The notes below the pieces were generated by a model, which did no database searches, was not told the origin of the DNA, and was given only the letters and a program-made list of their open reading frames with translations. Shown here in pieces: positions 1 through 9,434 of a DNA stretch of 64,000 nucleotides. Source of the DNA: Clostridium sp. CAG:768 (lineage in GTDB: Bacteria; Cyanobacteriota; Vampirovibrionia; Gastranaerophilales; Gastranaerophilaceae). The translations under genes were made by a program, and so were the position numbers. The DNA is taken from contig FR899625.1 of NCBI GenBank assembly GCA_000437435.1, positions 62,001-126,000 of the forward strand. The letters are read 5' to 3'. The number at the start of each line of letters is the position of its first letter. Position 1 is the stretch's first letter.

Positions 1-521
1 CAATCTTTTACTTTTTTACCTATAATAGGTAAATATGGTTGTACTTTGTATTCTAAAAGTCTAGCTCTTCCATCTGCAAAATTTTCTACATCTAATGCGT
101 GAGCGACAGTTACTATTCTAAAAATTTCTTGAGTTAATAATTCTTCCGGCCAAATTATGTAATCAATGAAGAAGTCACAGAAATTTTCACTATTTTTTTC
201 AAAGTTAAGAGTTTTTTTGTATTCTTCTCTACTTACAAAACAAATTGTTCTGACACCGCCGAATTTTTTTGCAGAAAGGCAAGCTACAATATTTGCTTCG
301 TCAACAGCTGTGCAAGCTATAAATATATCTGCATTTTTTATATCTGCATTTTTTAAAACATCAATGTTAGAAGCATTTCCCTGAATAAAGCTGATATCCA
401 ACTTGTTAAATTCATCAGTTCTATTTTCTTCTTTATCAATTATTGTAATATCGTGGTCTTCAAAAAATTCAGTTGCTAAAAGGCAGCCAATTTCTGTTGC
501 ACCATAAATTATTATTTTCAT
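1..521 (-). CDS. TrkA-like potassium uptake regulatory protein, N-terminal part (truncated by window edge)
   Basis: About 173 N-terminal residues are visible, starting MKIIIYGATEIG; the C-terminus lies beyond base 1. The opening beta strand with GATEIG is a degenerate Rossmann GxGxxG, followed by an acidic strand end (ITIIDKEE) and a second strand with GNAS, the layout of an RCK_N/TrkA NAD-binding domain. Proteins of this family bind NAD(H) on the cytoplasmic face of a Trk/Ktr potassium channel. No channel subunit is in view; it may lie beyond the edge. The first glycine of GxGxxG is retained but the second is replaced (G-A-T), so nucleotide binding may be altered. Family call fairly sure, exact role inferred. 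Confidence 0.7.
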   Translation of the reverse strand, partial: MKIIIYGATEIGCLLATEFFEDHDITIIDKEENRTDEFNKLDISFIQGNASNIDVLKNADIKNADIFIACTAVDEANIVACLSAKKFGGVRTICFVSREEYKKTLNFEKNSENFCDFFIDYIIWPEELLTQEIFRIVTVAHALDVENFADGRARLLEYKVQPYLPIIGKKVKD

Positions 522-603
522 AACATTCGAATTATATATTAAGTAAACATTTTTTACAAGTATTGATACAATTGGTCAAAATTTTTTATTTAGATTCTTT
601 ATA

Positions 604-1590
604 GTGTACATGTTATGTCGAATTCCTAACGTAGATTATGAAAAATGCTATCCTACCAGATTAAAGAAAATTTTTAGAGCAGATCTAAATTACCGTAATT
701 ATAATAGTTTTGTCCCGAATATGGAAAATGCAATTGTTGGAAATATTCCTATAGAAATAATTGATTTGTTTCCAGCCTCTAATAAGGGTACTAAAATAAA
801 GGCTTTTCAAAATGCTCTTGCTAATATTACAATACATTTGAGAAAAACATATAAAAATGCAAAAGAACAAAATTTTATTTTAAATGATTTTAAAGATTTG
901 CAAGAAGATTTACCGGATTTTGAAGCATCAATATCAGAATTTGCTGCAAAGTTATTTAAAAATATTTTGCCTGATGGCTATAGACCTAAATTAAATTATG
1001 TCGCCAGAGGTGCTTGGGGAAATGTTTTTCAATTATCTATTAGAGATGCTAATGGTAAAAAAATTATGCATGATAAAGCTTTAAAGGTTTATCATAATCT
1101 TAGTACTCCTAATATGTGGTATTTGGAGCATATTCAAAATAACTGTGCAGAAGCTAATTTTTGGACATATTTGAAATTTGCAGTTGGGCATAAATTAGAT
1201 AAAACTCAATTTACTAAGCATTATATATCAGATCTGAAAAGTGGTTATGCTTTAACTGAATTTATTGATAAAGATATTACAAGAACATCTTCTCCTATTG
1301 ATTTAACGAATCTTTTTCGGATATTTTATATTGATGTATCAAATGAATTAATTAATGATAAATTGTATGATGTTGGAGGTTTCGTAAAACAACCAGATTT
1401 TATAGATGATAAGGTTGTTTTAAGATACTTTAAAAAACTCTGGTTCAGAAATTCTGAAAAAGAGCTTAATAAAGTAATACAAAATTATGAAACGAAAATT
1501 GCAAATCCCAAAACTCCGCACAGAGTTAAGATTAAAAAAGCTTTAGAGTTATTTAAACATAAAAAGGATATAAATAATAACGTAGTTTAA
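604..1590 (+). CDS. Protein-kinase-like protein of unknown function
   Basis: I do not recognise a named family. The middle looks like a minimal protein-kinase fold: a glycine-rich loop ARGAWGNVF (about residues 136-144), then ALKVYH with a candidate catalytic lysine (about 161-166), AEANFW with a candidate helix-C glutamate (about 184-189), a hinge-like YALTEFID, and NDKLYDVGGF, which resembles the Asn plus DxG metal-binding pair. The N-terminal 130 residues are helical and unassigned. There is no signal peptide or membrane segment. GTG at 604 and ATG at 610 are both possible starts and neither has a clear ribosome binding site. The 3' end overlaps the convergent yggT gene by about 42 bp. The kinase reading is inference from motif order only. 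Confidence 0.6.
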   Translation: MYMLCRIPNVDYEKCYPTRLKKIFRADLNYRNYNSFVPNMENAIVGNIPIEIIDLFPASNKGTKIKAFQNALANITIHLRKTYKNAKEQNFILNDFKDLQEDLPDFEASISEFAAKLFKNILPDGYRPKLNYVARGAWGNVFQLSIRDANGKKIMHDKALKVYHNLSTPNMWYLEHIQNNCAEANFWTYLKFAVGHKLDKTQFTKHYISDLKSGYALTEFIDKDITRTSSPIDLTNLFRIFYIDVSNELINDKLYDVGGFVKQPDFIDDKVVLRYFKKLWFRNSEKELNKVIQNYETKIANPKTPHRVKIKKALELFKHKKDINNNVV

Positions 1591-1818
1591 TAATTGTAAA
1601 GCTAGAACTGCAATAATCGGAGAAAAATCCAAACCTCCTACAGGAGGAATAATTCTTCGGAATAGGTTTAGGTATAAATCAGTTACATCTTTTATAGCTT
1701 CAAATGGTTGCTTATACCAATCAATACTAGGGATAAAGCTTAAAAGACATCTGACAAGAATTAACCAAAAATAAATTTGGAAAAAGCTGTTTACTACAAA
1801 AATTAAATTATTAATCAT
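1549..1818 (-). CDS. yggT: YggT family membrane protein
   Basis: An 89-residue protein with two hydrophobic segments (about residues 5-28 and 66-87) flanking a loop with the family hallmark FRRIIPP.GG.DFSPI. The YggT/YlmG family sits in the inner membrane and in cyanobacteria and plastids is tied to nucleoid distribution or membrane protein assembly; its biochemistry is unclear. An AGGTGA ribosome binding site precedes the ATG. It starts 13 bp after mtnP, so the two are probably co-transcribed. Its end overlaps the convergent kinase-like gene. Length is normal for the family. Confidence 0.85.
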   Translation of the reverse strand: MINNLIFVVNSFFQIYFWLILVRCLLSFIPSIDWYKQPFEAIKDVTDLYLNLFRRIIPPVGGLDFSPIIAVLALQLLNYVIIYILFMFK

Positions 1819-1831
1819 AATTCACCTAACT

Positions 1832-2635
1832 TTATAATTGAGAACTTTGTTTAGTGTTAGCACAAGTACAATTTTCTCTTGATGTTGGAATATTTTCAAT
1901 CATCTTGAAGAGTAAATTTTTAAGATTTGCTACATTAGAATTAAATACTTCAATTACTTCGTGGTGAGAAACTGGAGGTACATCTCCTACCAGACCTGCG
2001 TCATAGTCAGTGATTAATGAGATATTTAATGGGCACATATCCATTTCTTTAACTAGATATGCTTCTGGAAATGCTGTCATATTAATTACTTCCCAACCTT
2101 GGTTAGTAAAGAATTTTGATTCAGCTTTTGTAGAAAATCTAGGACCGTTAATAACTACTACTGTTCCTTGTTCGTGAATTGTAATGCCTAAGTCTTTTCC
2201 TGTTTTAATAGCTAGTTGTCTTAATTCAGGACAATATGTTTCAGCTGCTGATGGGTGAGTGACAATTGGTCCTTCAAAGAAAGTTGTTTTTCTTCCATCT
2301 GTCCAATCTACAAATTGGTCACAAATTACAAAATCACCGGGTTTTACGTGTTTTTGTAAACTTCCTGCTGCACAAGGAGATATTACTCTTTCACAACCAA
2401 CTGATTTCATAGCCCAAACATTAGCTCTATAATTTATTAAATGAGGTAAAATTGTATGGTTTCTACCGTGTCTAGGCATAAAAGCAACTTTATGTTCTCC
2501 AACAGTTCCTATAAATAAACTGTCACTAGGCATTCCATATGGGGTTTCAACTCTTACTTCTTCAATGTTGTCTAAGAATTTGTAAAATCCTGAACCACCA
2601 AAAACACCTATGTCTGCTAATTTTTTCTTTTCCAT
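1832..2635 (-). CDS. mtnP: S-methyl-5'-thioadenosine phosphorylase
   Basis: A 267-residue member of the trimeric PNP/MTAP family, which splits methylthioadenosine with phosphate into adenine and methylthioribose-1-phosphate in the methionine salvage pathway. The phosphate site GGSGFY lies near residue 14, RHGR...LPH.INYRAN near 54-72, and the substrate-binding block FSTKAES...NMTAFPEA..VKE near 170-200. Asp at DYDAG near the C-terminal third matches the adenine-type (MTAP) rather than guanine-type enzyme. A GAGGAAA ribosome binding site precedes the ATG. The C-terminus carries a few extra Cys/Ser/Gln residues. Downstream yggT is likely in the same transcript. Confidence 0.93.
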   Translation of the reverse strand: MEKKKLADIGVFGGSGFYKFLDNIEEVRVETPYGMPSDSLFIGTVGEHKVAFMPRHGRNHTILPHLINYRANVWAMKSVGCERVISPCAAGSLQKHVKPGDFVICDQFVDWTDGRKTTFFEGPIVTHPSAAETYCPELRQLAIKTGKDLGITIHEQGTVVVINGPRFSTKAESKFFTNQGWEVINMTAFPEAYLVKEMDMCPLNISLITDYDAGLVGDVPPVSHHEVIEVFNSNVANLKNLLFKMIENIPTSRENCTCANTKQSSQL

Positions 2636-2739
2636 AAATTTTTCCTCTCATTTATTATTTATACTATTCAAATTCTATCATAAAAAATAAAAAAATACTC
2701 TAAAAATTCTAAAAAAATACTAACTTAACAATTGTTATT

Positions 2740-2782
2740 AAAACACTTAAAAACCTGTAATAGTAAGTAGTTTAAGTGTTTT
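2740..2782. repeat. 12-bp perfect inverted repeat in the mtnP-transglycosylase intergenic region
   Basis: AAAACACTTAAA pairs perfectly with TTTAAGTGTTTT across a loop of about 19 bases. It lies in the roughly 300-bp gap between the divergent mtnP and transglycosylase genes. No U-tract follows directly, so it is not a typical terminator; it could be an operator or a 5' leader hairpin of the transglycosylase mRNA. Nothing else is recognisable in the gap. Confidence 0.5.
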
Positions 2783-2934
2783 GGTTTCTGCCAGATTTGG
2801 TTTGGGACTTGAAATTTTATTTTTTTGTAATATATTGTTTATATAATCATTCTTAAAAGTTTTTGATTTTGTTGAAGAAACGAATCGTTAGGGAATTTTT
2901 AAGGATTTCAATTTACAACATAGAGGATTACATT

Positions 2935-3591
2935 TTGAAAAAATTGTTACTGTTAACTTTTACACTAACGTGTATGTTACTTAGCCATGTTCAATGTCAA
3001 GCAGCAGACGTTAATTCAGTAAAAGCCACAATAGTAAAACATGCTATTGAAATGGGTGTAGATCCTGCAATTGCATTAAGTATTGCTCGTGCAGAGTCAG
3101 GATTTCGCCACGAAGCGAGAAGTTCGCACGGTGCGGTTGGGGTATTTCAATTAATGCCTTCTACTGCAAGAAGAATGGGATATAATCCATATTCTTTAAA
3201 TGACAATATTAAAGCTGGAATTACATATTATAAGAAAATGTATAATATGTTTGGTTCTGTAGAATTAGCTTTAGCTGCATATAATGCAGGTCCAGGGAAT
3301 GTAAAAAAATATAATGCAGTTCCTCCTTATAGTGAAACAAGACGTTTTGTAAGTAAAATTATGACAGATGTAAACAAGCAAAAAGCAAATCCAGATCCAG
3401 CTGTCGTAAAAGCAAAACAAGGTATTTATACTGCACAAAAACCAAAAGCAGTTTATACAAAACCTGTAACGTCTAAAGCATCAGTACATAAGCCTGTAGC
3501 AAATACTGTTGATGTTAAAAATTTACAAGTTGAAGTTTTACAGGAAAAACCAATTGAGTTAAAGTTAGAAACTCTTACTGTTGCTATATAG
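2935..3591 (+). CDS. Secreted lytic transglycosylase (SLT, family 1-like)
   Basis: A signal peptide (basic LKK, then a Leu-rich core ending near QCQA) is followed by a complete SLT lysozyme-like domain: the catalytic glutamate in ARAESGF, then GAVGVFQLMPSTA, then LALAAYNAGPGNV and the closing Y..TR.FV. Such enzymes cleave peptidoglycan glycan strands to 1,6-anhydro products in the periplasm, often to open room for pili or secretion machines. The last 70 residues are a Lys/Pro/Val-rich tail. I prefer the TTG at 2935, which follows GAGG by 8 bases and puts the signal peptide at the N-terminus; an upstream TTG at 2863 would add 24 residues ahead of it. Confidence 0.88.
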   Translation: MKKLLLLTFTLTCMLLSHVQCQAADVNSVKATIVKHAIEMGVDPAIALSIARAESGFRHEARSSHGAVGVFQLMPSTARRMGYNPYSLNDNIKAGITYYKKMYNMFGSVELALAAYNAGPGNVKKYNAVPPYSETRRFVSKIMTDVNKQKANPDPAVVKAKQGIYTAQKPKAVYTKPVTSKASVHKPVANTVDVKNLQVEVLQEKPIELKLETLTVAI

Positions 3592-3618
3592 TGTAGTAAT
3601 TGGGGAAAATTTTTATCA

Positions 3619-3655
3619 AAAAAAAGAATCGAGTAAAATCGGTTCTTTTTTTGTA
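3619..3655 (+). terminator. Rho-independent terminator after the transglycosylase gene
   Basis: GAATCGA and TCGGTTC pair (one G-T wobble) around a short A-rich loop. They are flanked by an A run upstream and seven T downstream, 30-60 bases after the stop codon. Confidence 0.7.
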
Positions 3656-3741
3656 AATATTTCTTAATAATTCATCCATATCTGTTAAAGAAACATATAA
3701 AATCTGCCGTATAACTATTCAGAAAGGAATAATGTATCGAT

Positions 3742-5670
3742 ATGGGAATGGCAGCAGGACAAGCGAGATTATTGAGCATTACGGCAAGATTGACCGATAA
3801 TGAACTTCGCTCTCAAACCATAACAAATTCAAAATTGCGTTTGGCTGATAAATCATCAGAAGCTAGCCAAGAATATATGGATGCATTAAATTCTACTCAG
3901 TTAATGTTTGGAACTTATAATGATAATGGAGATTTATCTTATCAATCATTAACTGCAAATACATTATTGACATACAGTGATTTAAAAAATCAATATTCTT
4001 TAGTAAATTCTTCTGGTCAGATAATGTTAAATGGTTCTGATATCAAAAAATATGAAGCATCTAATAGTTTAGCTGAATTTTTATACAGTTATGGTATTCC
4101 AGAAGTTGATAACCCAAAATATCCTGAAGCTTTAATGGGAATTTATGGAAAATCAACTGTGGATGATGGTTCATATTTATATGAAAAATTATATGATGAA
4201 GAAAATCCTTTACAATGGAATGATTATTTTTCAGCAATGACAGATACTGATATTGCTAACTTGCAAACTATTTTGTCAAAAGATCCAACAGATGTGACAG
4301 AAGCTGATGCTCAGCAAGTTACAAATGTTGTAAATAATTGGAAAACTCAAGTAACAGGAAATAGCTTGTTTAATGATTATTCCAATATGGGTGGAACTTT
4401 TGGAGCGTATGTAAATGAATTATTAAATCCTCCTTCTGTTCAATTCCCAAATGAAGATGATTACCGTTCTGATGATGGAACTATATTAGCTCAAAAATTT
4501 GATTTAGCATCAAAAAAATGTTATCAAGCGGCAATGGGAACAGGAGTTTCAAGTTCTGATGGTTCTGAAAGCTGTTATTTACATGTACTTGCTCATCTTT
4601 TGGATTTAAAAGTTTCTGATTTAGGATCTTTTGGTCGTGTGGATCCTTCTTGGGGAGATACTTATAGTACAACTGTAAATCCAAGTTGGACAATTACTCC
4701 AAAAGGTCATATTAATGGGTCTTTTATAAATAGTAATGGACAGAGCCCTGCTATGGCAGAAGTTTCTGAATATTTATGTAAGGATGAAGACGGCGATGGT
4801 CAAGCTGATGTTTTAGCTCCTGCTACTGGTCCAACTATTACTAGCTCTTCATCTGTGATTGATAAATTATTGAGTAATTATAAAATAGATTCAAATGGAG
4901 ATATGGTACAAAAAACTTTTAAAGAAAAAGTTATTGACTTATTTTATGTTATTCAAAATTACCGAGATCCCGAGTTACAGAAAGATGATGGCACCAATTA
5001 TACATATAGTGAATTAAAGGTTTATTTACAAAATTTCCAAACTGATATTATGGTGACATTGAACCAAGTAACACCAGATTATTATGATGCTATAAAAGAG
5101 TGGCAAGATCAAATGAGCAGATGGCTTAAAAACGTTGGAGATTTAAAGGCTAATTATGTCGCAAGTTTAGATACAATTCCAGATAAAACAATCCCTGATG
5201 AAACAGATGCGAGATACCAATGGTATGTAAATCTTTATTATAGAATGGGTGGCGGAGCTACTAACGATGACGGAACAAAAAATGCTAATAATTATAAAGA
5301 ATTGGATGAAAATTTAATAAATAATGCAGAATGGCTTCAATTTGCATTAGAAAACGGTATTTTAACAATGGAACAAGCTTCTTATTCTGAAAAAGGTTCT
5401 GAAAAATATCCGGAAATTGGAACATACGATTGGACTTCAATTATTTATACTAATGCAAGTGATATTAAGTCACAAGAAAATGAAACTGCTATTGCTGTTG
5501 CAGAAGTAAAATATAAAAATGCAATGACTGAAATTGAAAATCAAGATAAAAAATATGATCAAGATTTGAAAAAATTAGATTCAGAACATTCTGCATTACA
5601 AACAGAATATGATTCAATTAAAAGTGTAATTGATAAAAACGTTGAAAGATCATTTAAAGCATTTTCATAG
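3742..5670 (+). CDS. Large helical protein of unknown function (MGMAAGQAR family)
   Basis: I cannot name this 642-residue protein. The first 50 residues (MGMAAGQARLLSITARLTDN...) form a predicted amphipathic helix without a cleavable signal. The centre is acidic and rich in Asp/Asn/Tyr/Ser. The last 70 residues form a charged coiled coil (KYKNAMTEIENQDKKYDQD...), ending in a helix with Phe residues. Helical ends around a variable middle resemble self-assembling surface or axial proteins such as hook-associated proteins, but that is only a shape argument. AAAGGA stands 13 bases before the ATG, rather far. A strong terminator follows; the gene is monocistronic. Confidence 0.75.
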   Translation: MGMAAGQARLLSITARLTDNELRSQTITNSKLRLADKSSEASQEYMDALNSTQLMFGTYNDNGDLSYQSLTANTLLTYSDLKNQYSLVNSSGQIMLNGSDIKKYEASNSLAEFLYSYGIPEVDNPKYPEALMGIYGKSTVDDGSYLYEKLYDEENPLQWNDYFSAMTDTDIANLQTILSKDPTDVTEADAQQVTNVVNNWKTQVTGNSLFNDYSNMGGTFGAYVNELLNPPSVQFPNEDDYRSDDGTILAQKFDLASKKCYQAAMGTGVSSSDGSESCYLHVLAHLLDLKVSDLGSFGRVDPSWGDTYSTTVNPSWTITPKGHINGSFINSNGQSPAMAEVSEYLCKDEDGDGQADVLAPATGPTITSSSSVIDKLLSNYKIDSNGDMVQKTFKEKVIDLFYVIQNYRDPELQKDDGTNYTYSELKVYLQNFQTDIMVTLNQVTPDYYDAIKEWQDQMSRWLKNVGDLKANYVASLDTIPDKTIPDETDARYQWYVNLYYRMGGGATNDDGTKNANNYKELDENLINNAEWLQFALENGILTMEQASYSEKGSEKYPEIGTYDWTSIIYTNASDIKSQENETAIAVAEVKYKNAMTEIENQDKKYDQDLKKLDSEHSALQTEYDSIKSVIDKNVERSFKAFS

Positions 5671-5672
5671 TA

Positions 5673-5705
5673 AAAAAGCTCCCATTATAATGGGAGCTTT
5701 TTTTT
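5673..5705. terminator. Bidirectional terminator between convergent genes
   Basis: AAAGCTCCCATTA pairs perfectly with TAATGGGAGCTTT, with A and T runs at each side. It serves the unknown 642-residue gene on the plus strand and the M20 peptidase gene on the minus strand, whose stop codon lies inside it. Confidence 0.92.
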
Positions 5706-6870
5706 AAGAGTTAAAAGCTTTGAATAATTCTTGTAATAGTTCATGACCTTTTAATAGAGTTTTGTAATCTAAATATTCATTTTTTGAATGCATATTACAT
5801 ACAGTTGCAAGTCCTATTAAATATGGAACAAATTTTTCGTCATTAGCATTTACTTCATTAGCATAAATATGAGTTTCTGCACCTGCGTGGAATGATGTAA
5901 TATCTGGTGTTACTCCAACTTTTTTTGCGGCTGTTTCAAAAAGTATTGGAATATAATCATCATCTACTTTTTCAAAAGGTGGTAGGTGCTCTTCAAATTC
6001 AATTGATGCTTTTGCAATATCTTTATTTTTAATATTAAATTCATCAACCGTAAGCGTCATTTTGTTTTTTAATTCTTCTTCTTTTTTTCTGCTTGAGCTT
6101 CTGATAGAATAACTTACTTCTGCATCAGTATTTATGATGTTTGTAACATTGATATTTCCTGCAGAAATTCCGCCTAAGTTGCAAGATGTAACAACTGTCC
6201 CTTCTTCTTCATAGAATACACCTTGAGGAAGAGATGAAATTAAGTCAGCAATTAATTTTGCAGCATTTGCACGTGTTTTATCTCCAATATCGATTCCAGA
6301 GTGACCGCCTTTGAAGCTGTGAACTTTAATTTTAGCTAAAGTATAACTAGCACCTGATACTTCGCATTGACCGAGTGTATCGCTATCAAGTACAAGTACG
6401 TATTTTGATTTGGAGTTTTTTAAATTTGCATTTCTAATACCTGATAGACCGTTTTCTTCATCTCTTGTGAACATAACTTCAAGTCCACCATGTTTCATAT
6501 CAGATTTTGCAAGTTCTTTTGCAAATAAAAGAGCATTTGCAACTCCTGCTTTATCATCTCCGCCTAAAGTTCTGTCAATTGCGTGAATAAAGCCGTTTTC
6601 ATCAACATAAGTTTTTACAGGACTGTCATCACCAATTACGTCCATATGAGCAGATAGCATTAGAGGTTCTTTTGTATTATCTGTTGCTGGAATATTGATT
6701 ACAACATTTTTAAAATCGTCTAATTTGCAATTAATTCCATTTTTATCGCAGTAGTTTTTAATCCATTCAGCGACTTTTTCTTCGTGCATAGATGGAGATG
6801 GAACTTCTGCTAGATTACAGAACAAATCAACGAGTTCGTGTTCTTTTCTAATATCTTCAATCATTATCAT
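5704..6870 (-). CDS. M20 family metallopeptidase, peptidase T-like
   Basis: A 388-residue cytoplasmic di-zinc aminopeptidase of the M20 clan, closest in layout to the PepT-like group. Metal and catalytic motifs are present in order: LSAHMDVIG (about residue 72-80), LGGDDKAG (about 102-109), the general-base glutamates in TRDEENGLSG (about 135-144), LDSD (about 161), and a C-terminal HAGAETH. The lid domain begins at GGHSGIDIG. AGAGGA lies 7 bases before the first ATG. Such enzymes trim N-terminal residues from tri- or dipeptides; the exact substrate is not predictable. It is monocistronic, with a shared terminator. Confidence 0.88.
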   Translation of the reverse strand: MIMIEDIRKEHELVDLFCNLAEVPSPSMHEEKVAEWIKNYCDKNGINCKLDDFKNVVINIPATDNTKEPLMLSAHMDVIGDDSPVKTYVDENGFIHAIDRTLGGDDKAGVANALLFAKELAKSDMKHGGLEVMFTRDEENGLSGIRNANLKNSKSKYVLVLDSDTLGQCEVSGASYTLAKIKVHSFKGGHSGIDIGDKTRANAAKLIADLISSLPQGVFYEEEGTVVTSCNLGGISAGNINVTNIINTDAEVSYSIRSSSRKKEEELKNKMTLTVDEFNIKNKDIAKASIEFEEHLPPFEKVDDDYIPILFETAAKKVGVTPDITSFHAGAETHIYANEVNANDEKFVPYLIGLATVCNMHSKNEYLDYKTLLKGHELLQELFKAFNS

Positions 6871-6947
6871 AATTTTATCCTCTCTCTTTCAAAAATTATT
6901 CTATCATTTTTTTTGACTTTTGCAAGGATAAAATTTATTTTTGTATT

Positions 6948-9314
6948 TTAATTAATATCTACAATGCTCACGCCATCTCCGCCTTCTGTATCTTCTCCGG
7001 GGCGGAATTTAGCAACGTATGGAGATGTTGATAAGAAATCTCTGACAGCGGATTTTAATGCACCTGTACCGTGTCCATGGATAATTGTCACATTTGCGAG
7101 GTTTGCAAGACTTGCTTTATCAAGATAAAATTCAAGACTGTCAAGTGCATCTTCAACTTTATAACCTCTTAAATCAAGGGTGTTTGAAATACTTGTTTTT
7201 CTAAGTTCAAATTTTTCAAAAGAGCTAGGTCTATAGACATTTTCTTTCTTTTCATATGCGGAATCATATGGAGCAAGTTTGTTTGTTTTTATTTTCGTTT
7301 TGAAATTGCCCATTTGAACTGTTATGTAATCATTTTTATCAGGTAGAGAAAGTACTGTGACCGGTTGATTTAATTCTTTTAAAATTAGTTTGTCACCGTT
7401 TTGAATTTTTGACCAATCAATTTCTGCATATTGTTGTTTTTCATCAAATTCAGACAATTTGCCTCTGAATTTTTGTTCTGTTTGTGCAAGTCTTGCGTAT
7501 GAACGACGTGCAATTTTTTCTGATTTTTCTCTGCGTAATTCATCAAGAATATCTTTTATTTCTGCTTTTACTTCCAATAATTCTCTATCGAATTTATCTT
7601 TGATAATTTTTACGGTTTTCTTTTTATCTTTTTTTATTTCTGCTAAAGAATTTTCGTATTCTGATTTTAGATTTTCGGAAGTTTCTTTCAAATTTTCTGC
7701 TTCTTCAAGGTTTTGTGCAAGTTTTGCTTGAGTTTCCTGCAATTTTTCTACGACCAAAATTGATGGGTCTTTAGTTGAAACTACTATGTTTTTAGCTTTG
7801 TTCACAATATCTTGTTCCAGTCCTAAATTTTGCGCTATAGAAATTGCGTTACTCAGTCCTGGGATACCTATAAGCAATTTATATGTTGGTTTTAGAGTTG
7901 TTGTATTGAATTCAACTGAAGCATTTTTAAAATAAGGATTTGTGTATTCAAGAGCTTTTAGCTCTCCATAGTGGGTTGTAACTGTGGAGAGAACTTGTTT
8001 TTGTGCAAGTTTTTCTAATATTACTTGAGCTAATACTGCACCTTCGACAGGGTCTGTTCCTGCACAGATTTCATCTAGGATTACAAATGATTTTTCATTA
8101 CTTTGGTTTAATATTTCTATAATATTTGTCATATGAGATGAGAATGTAGATAGGTTTTGTAAAATGCTTTGATCATCTCCTATGTCTGCAAAAACGTTTT
8201 CAAAAGGATAAATTTTTGCAGCTGTACAAGGCAGGAACATTCCTGCTTTTGCCATAAGTATATAAAGCCCGATGGTTTTAATTGTGACAGTTTTACCACC
8301 TGTATTAGAACCTGTAATGATTACGGATTTATAATCTTTCCCGATTTCAAAATTGTTAGTTATTACATTTTCAACATTCCCGATAAGCAGCGGGTGTTTC
8401 ATATTTTCAAATTCAAGAATTTTATGTGTAACAATTTCAGGTTCTACTGCTTGAATTTTTATTGCATAACGAGCTTTTGCAAAATGATAATCTATTGTTG
8501 CAAGAATTTGTTCTGATAATGCAAGTTCTTTTATTTCATCTTTTACAAGAGAAGTTAAGCCTGCAAGAATTCTTACCATTTCAGAATGAATATTTGATTT
8601 TATTTCTCTGATTTTGTTATTTAGTGGAACGATTTGTTCAGGTTCTATATAAAAAGTTTTGTTTGTCGCAGAGACGTCGTGGACAATTCCCGGAACTTTG
8701 CTTTTTGACGATGCCATTACCTGAAATACAATTCTGTCATCACGTGTTGTATAGATATTTTCTTGCAAGTGTTTTGAAAATTCTGCTGAATTTAAAAGGG
8801 AATTCACTGTGTTTTTAAGATTTTTTTCATTATCTCTTAATGCAGCAAATAATCCTTTTAATTCTGGGGTTGCATCTTGTCTTATATTTAAGTTTTCATC
8901 AAATGTAGCAAAAATTTTATCTTCCAATAGTTTGTCTGTAATAAGATTTTGTGCCGCATTTCTTATTATAGAAAGCATTGGGAGATTTTCTGATAAGAAT
9001 TTTTTCACTAATCTTGAAGTTTTAAGAGTTTTTGCAACGTCAATTAATTCTTCTTCTGAAAGATGTGTAGCTCCCATATTTTTTTGAATTTGTTGAATAT
9101 CAGCGACAAATTCAATTGGAATATCGTTAGGCATATCAAGTATGTATTTTGCTTCTGCAGTGCATTTAAGTTCATTCTTAATTTTTACGATATCGTCAAA
9201 TGGCAAAGTCTTTAGACATATTTCTTTACTTTGCTTTGTTTTTGCGTAATTTGAGAGTTTTTCTGCTATTTTATCAAATTCGAGAGATTTTCGGCTTTTT
9301 TCTATAATGTTCAT
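6948..9314 (-). CDS. mutS2: MutS2 family ATPase / endonuclease
   Basis: Full-length MutS2. The helical clamp region precedes a MutS-type ATPase with Walker A GSNTGGKTVTIKTIGL and Walker B FVILDEICAGTDPVEGA. A charged coiled coil (about residues 510-630) and a C-terminal Smr nuclease-like domain with LDLRGY and IIHGHGTGALK follow. The family suppresses recombination and, in some bacteria, acts on collided ribosomes. I chose the ATG that gives MNIIEKSRKSLEFDKI, where family members normally start; an ATG 13 codons upstream (9353) is also in frame. Neither has a clear ribosome binding site. It stands alone, divergent from the glutamate synthase-type gene. Confidence 0.92.
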   Translation of the reverse strand: MNIIEKSRKSLEFDKIAEKLSNYAKTKQSKEICLKTLPFDDIVKIKNELKCTAEAKYILDMPNDIPIEFVADIQQIQKNMGATHLSEEELIDVAKTLKTSRLVKKFLSENLPMLSIIRNAAQNLITDKLLEDKIFATFDENLNIRQDATPELKGLFAALRDNEKNLKNTVNSLLNSAEFSKHLQENIYTTRDDRIVFQVMASSKSKVPGIVHDVSATNKTFYIEPEQIVPLNNKIREIKSNIHSEMVRILAGLTSLVKDEIKELALSEQILATIDYHFAKARYAIKIQAVEPEIVTHKILEFENMKHPLLIGNVENVITNNFEIGKDYKSVIITGSNTGGKTVTIKTIGLYILMAKAGMFLPCTAAKIYPFENVFADIGDDQSILQNLSTFSSHMTNIIEILNQSNEKSFVILDEICAGTDPVEGAVLAQVILEKLAQKQVLSTVTTHYGELKALEYTNPYFKNASVEFNTTTLKPTYKLLIGIPGLSNAISIAQNLGLEQDIVNKAKNIVVSTKDPSILVVEKLQETQAKLAQNLEEAENLKETSENLKSEYENSLAEIKKDKKKTVKIIKDKFDRELLEVKAEIKDILDELRREKSEKIARRSYARLAQTEQKFRGKLSEFDEKQQYAEIDWSKIQNGDKLILKELNQPVTVLSLPDKNDYITVQMGNFKTKIKTNKLAPYDSAYEKKENVYRPSSFEKFELRKTSISNTLDLRGYKVEDALDSLEFYLDKASLANLANVTIIHGHGTGALKSAVRDFLSTSPYVAKFRPGEDTEGGDGVSIVDIN

Positions 9315-9434
9315 AACTATATTTAAAGATAAGAATGGCTTAATTACAATCATTTATTAACTTTTTTTGATATTCTTGCACAAAAGATTTTTTGAAAGTA
9401 AAATTATAATTAACAGATAGAGAGGGAATAAGAC

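Noticed and set aside
604..1590. Horizontal acquisition of the kinase-like gene
   Set aside because: Base composition and codon use look like the neighbours; no junction or mobile gene is seen.
2740..2782. Terminator of mtnP or the transglycosylase gene
   Set aside because: It lies in the 5' regions of both divergent genes and lacks a T tract; kept only as an inverted repeat.
7459..8818. Long open frames on the plus strand inside mutS2
   Set aside because: They are antisense shadows without ribosome binding sites, with phenylalanine- and cysteine-rich composition typical of reverse reading.
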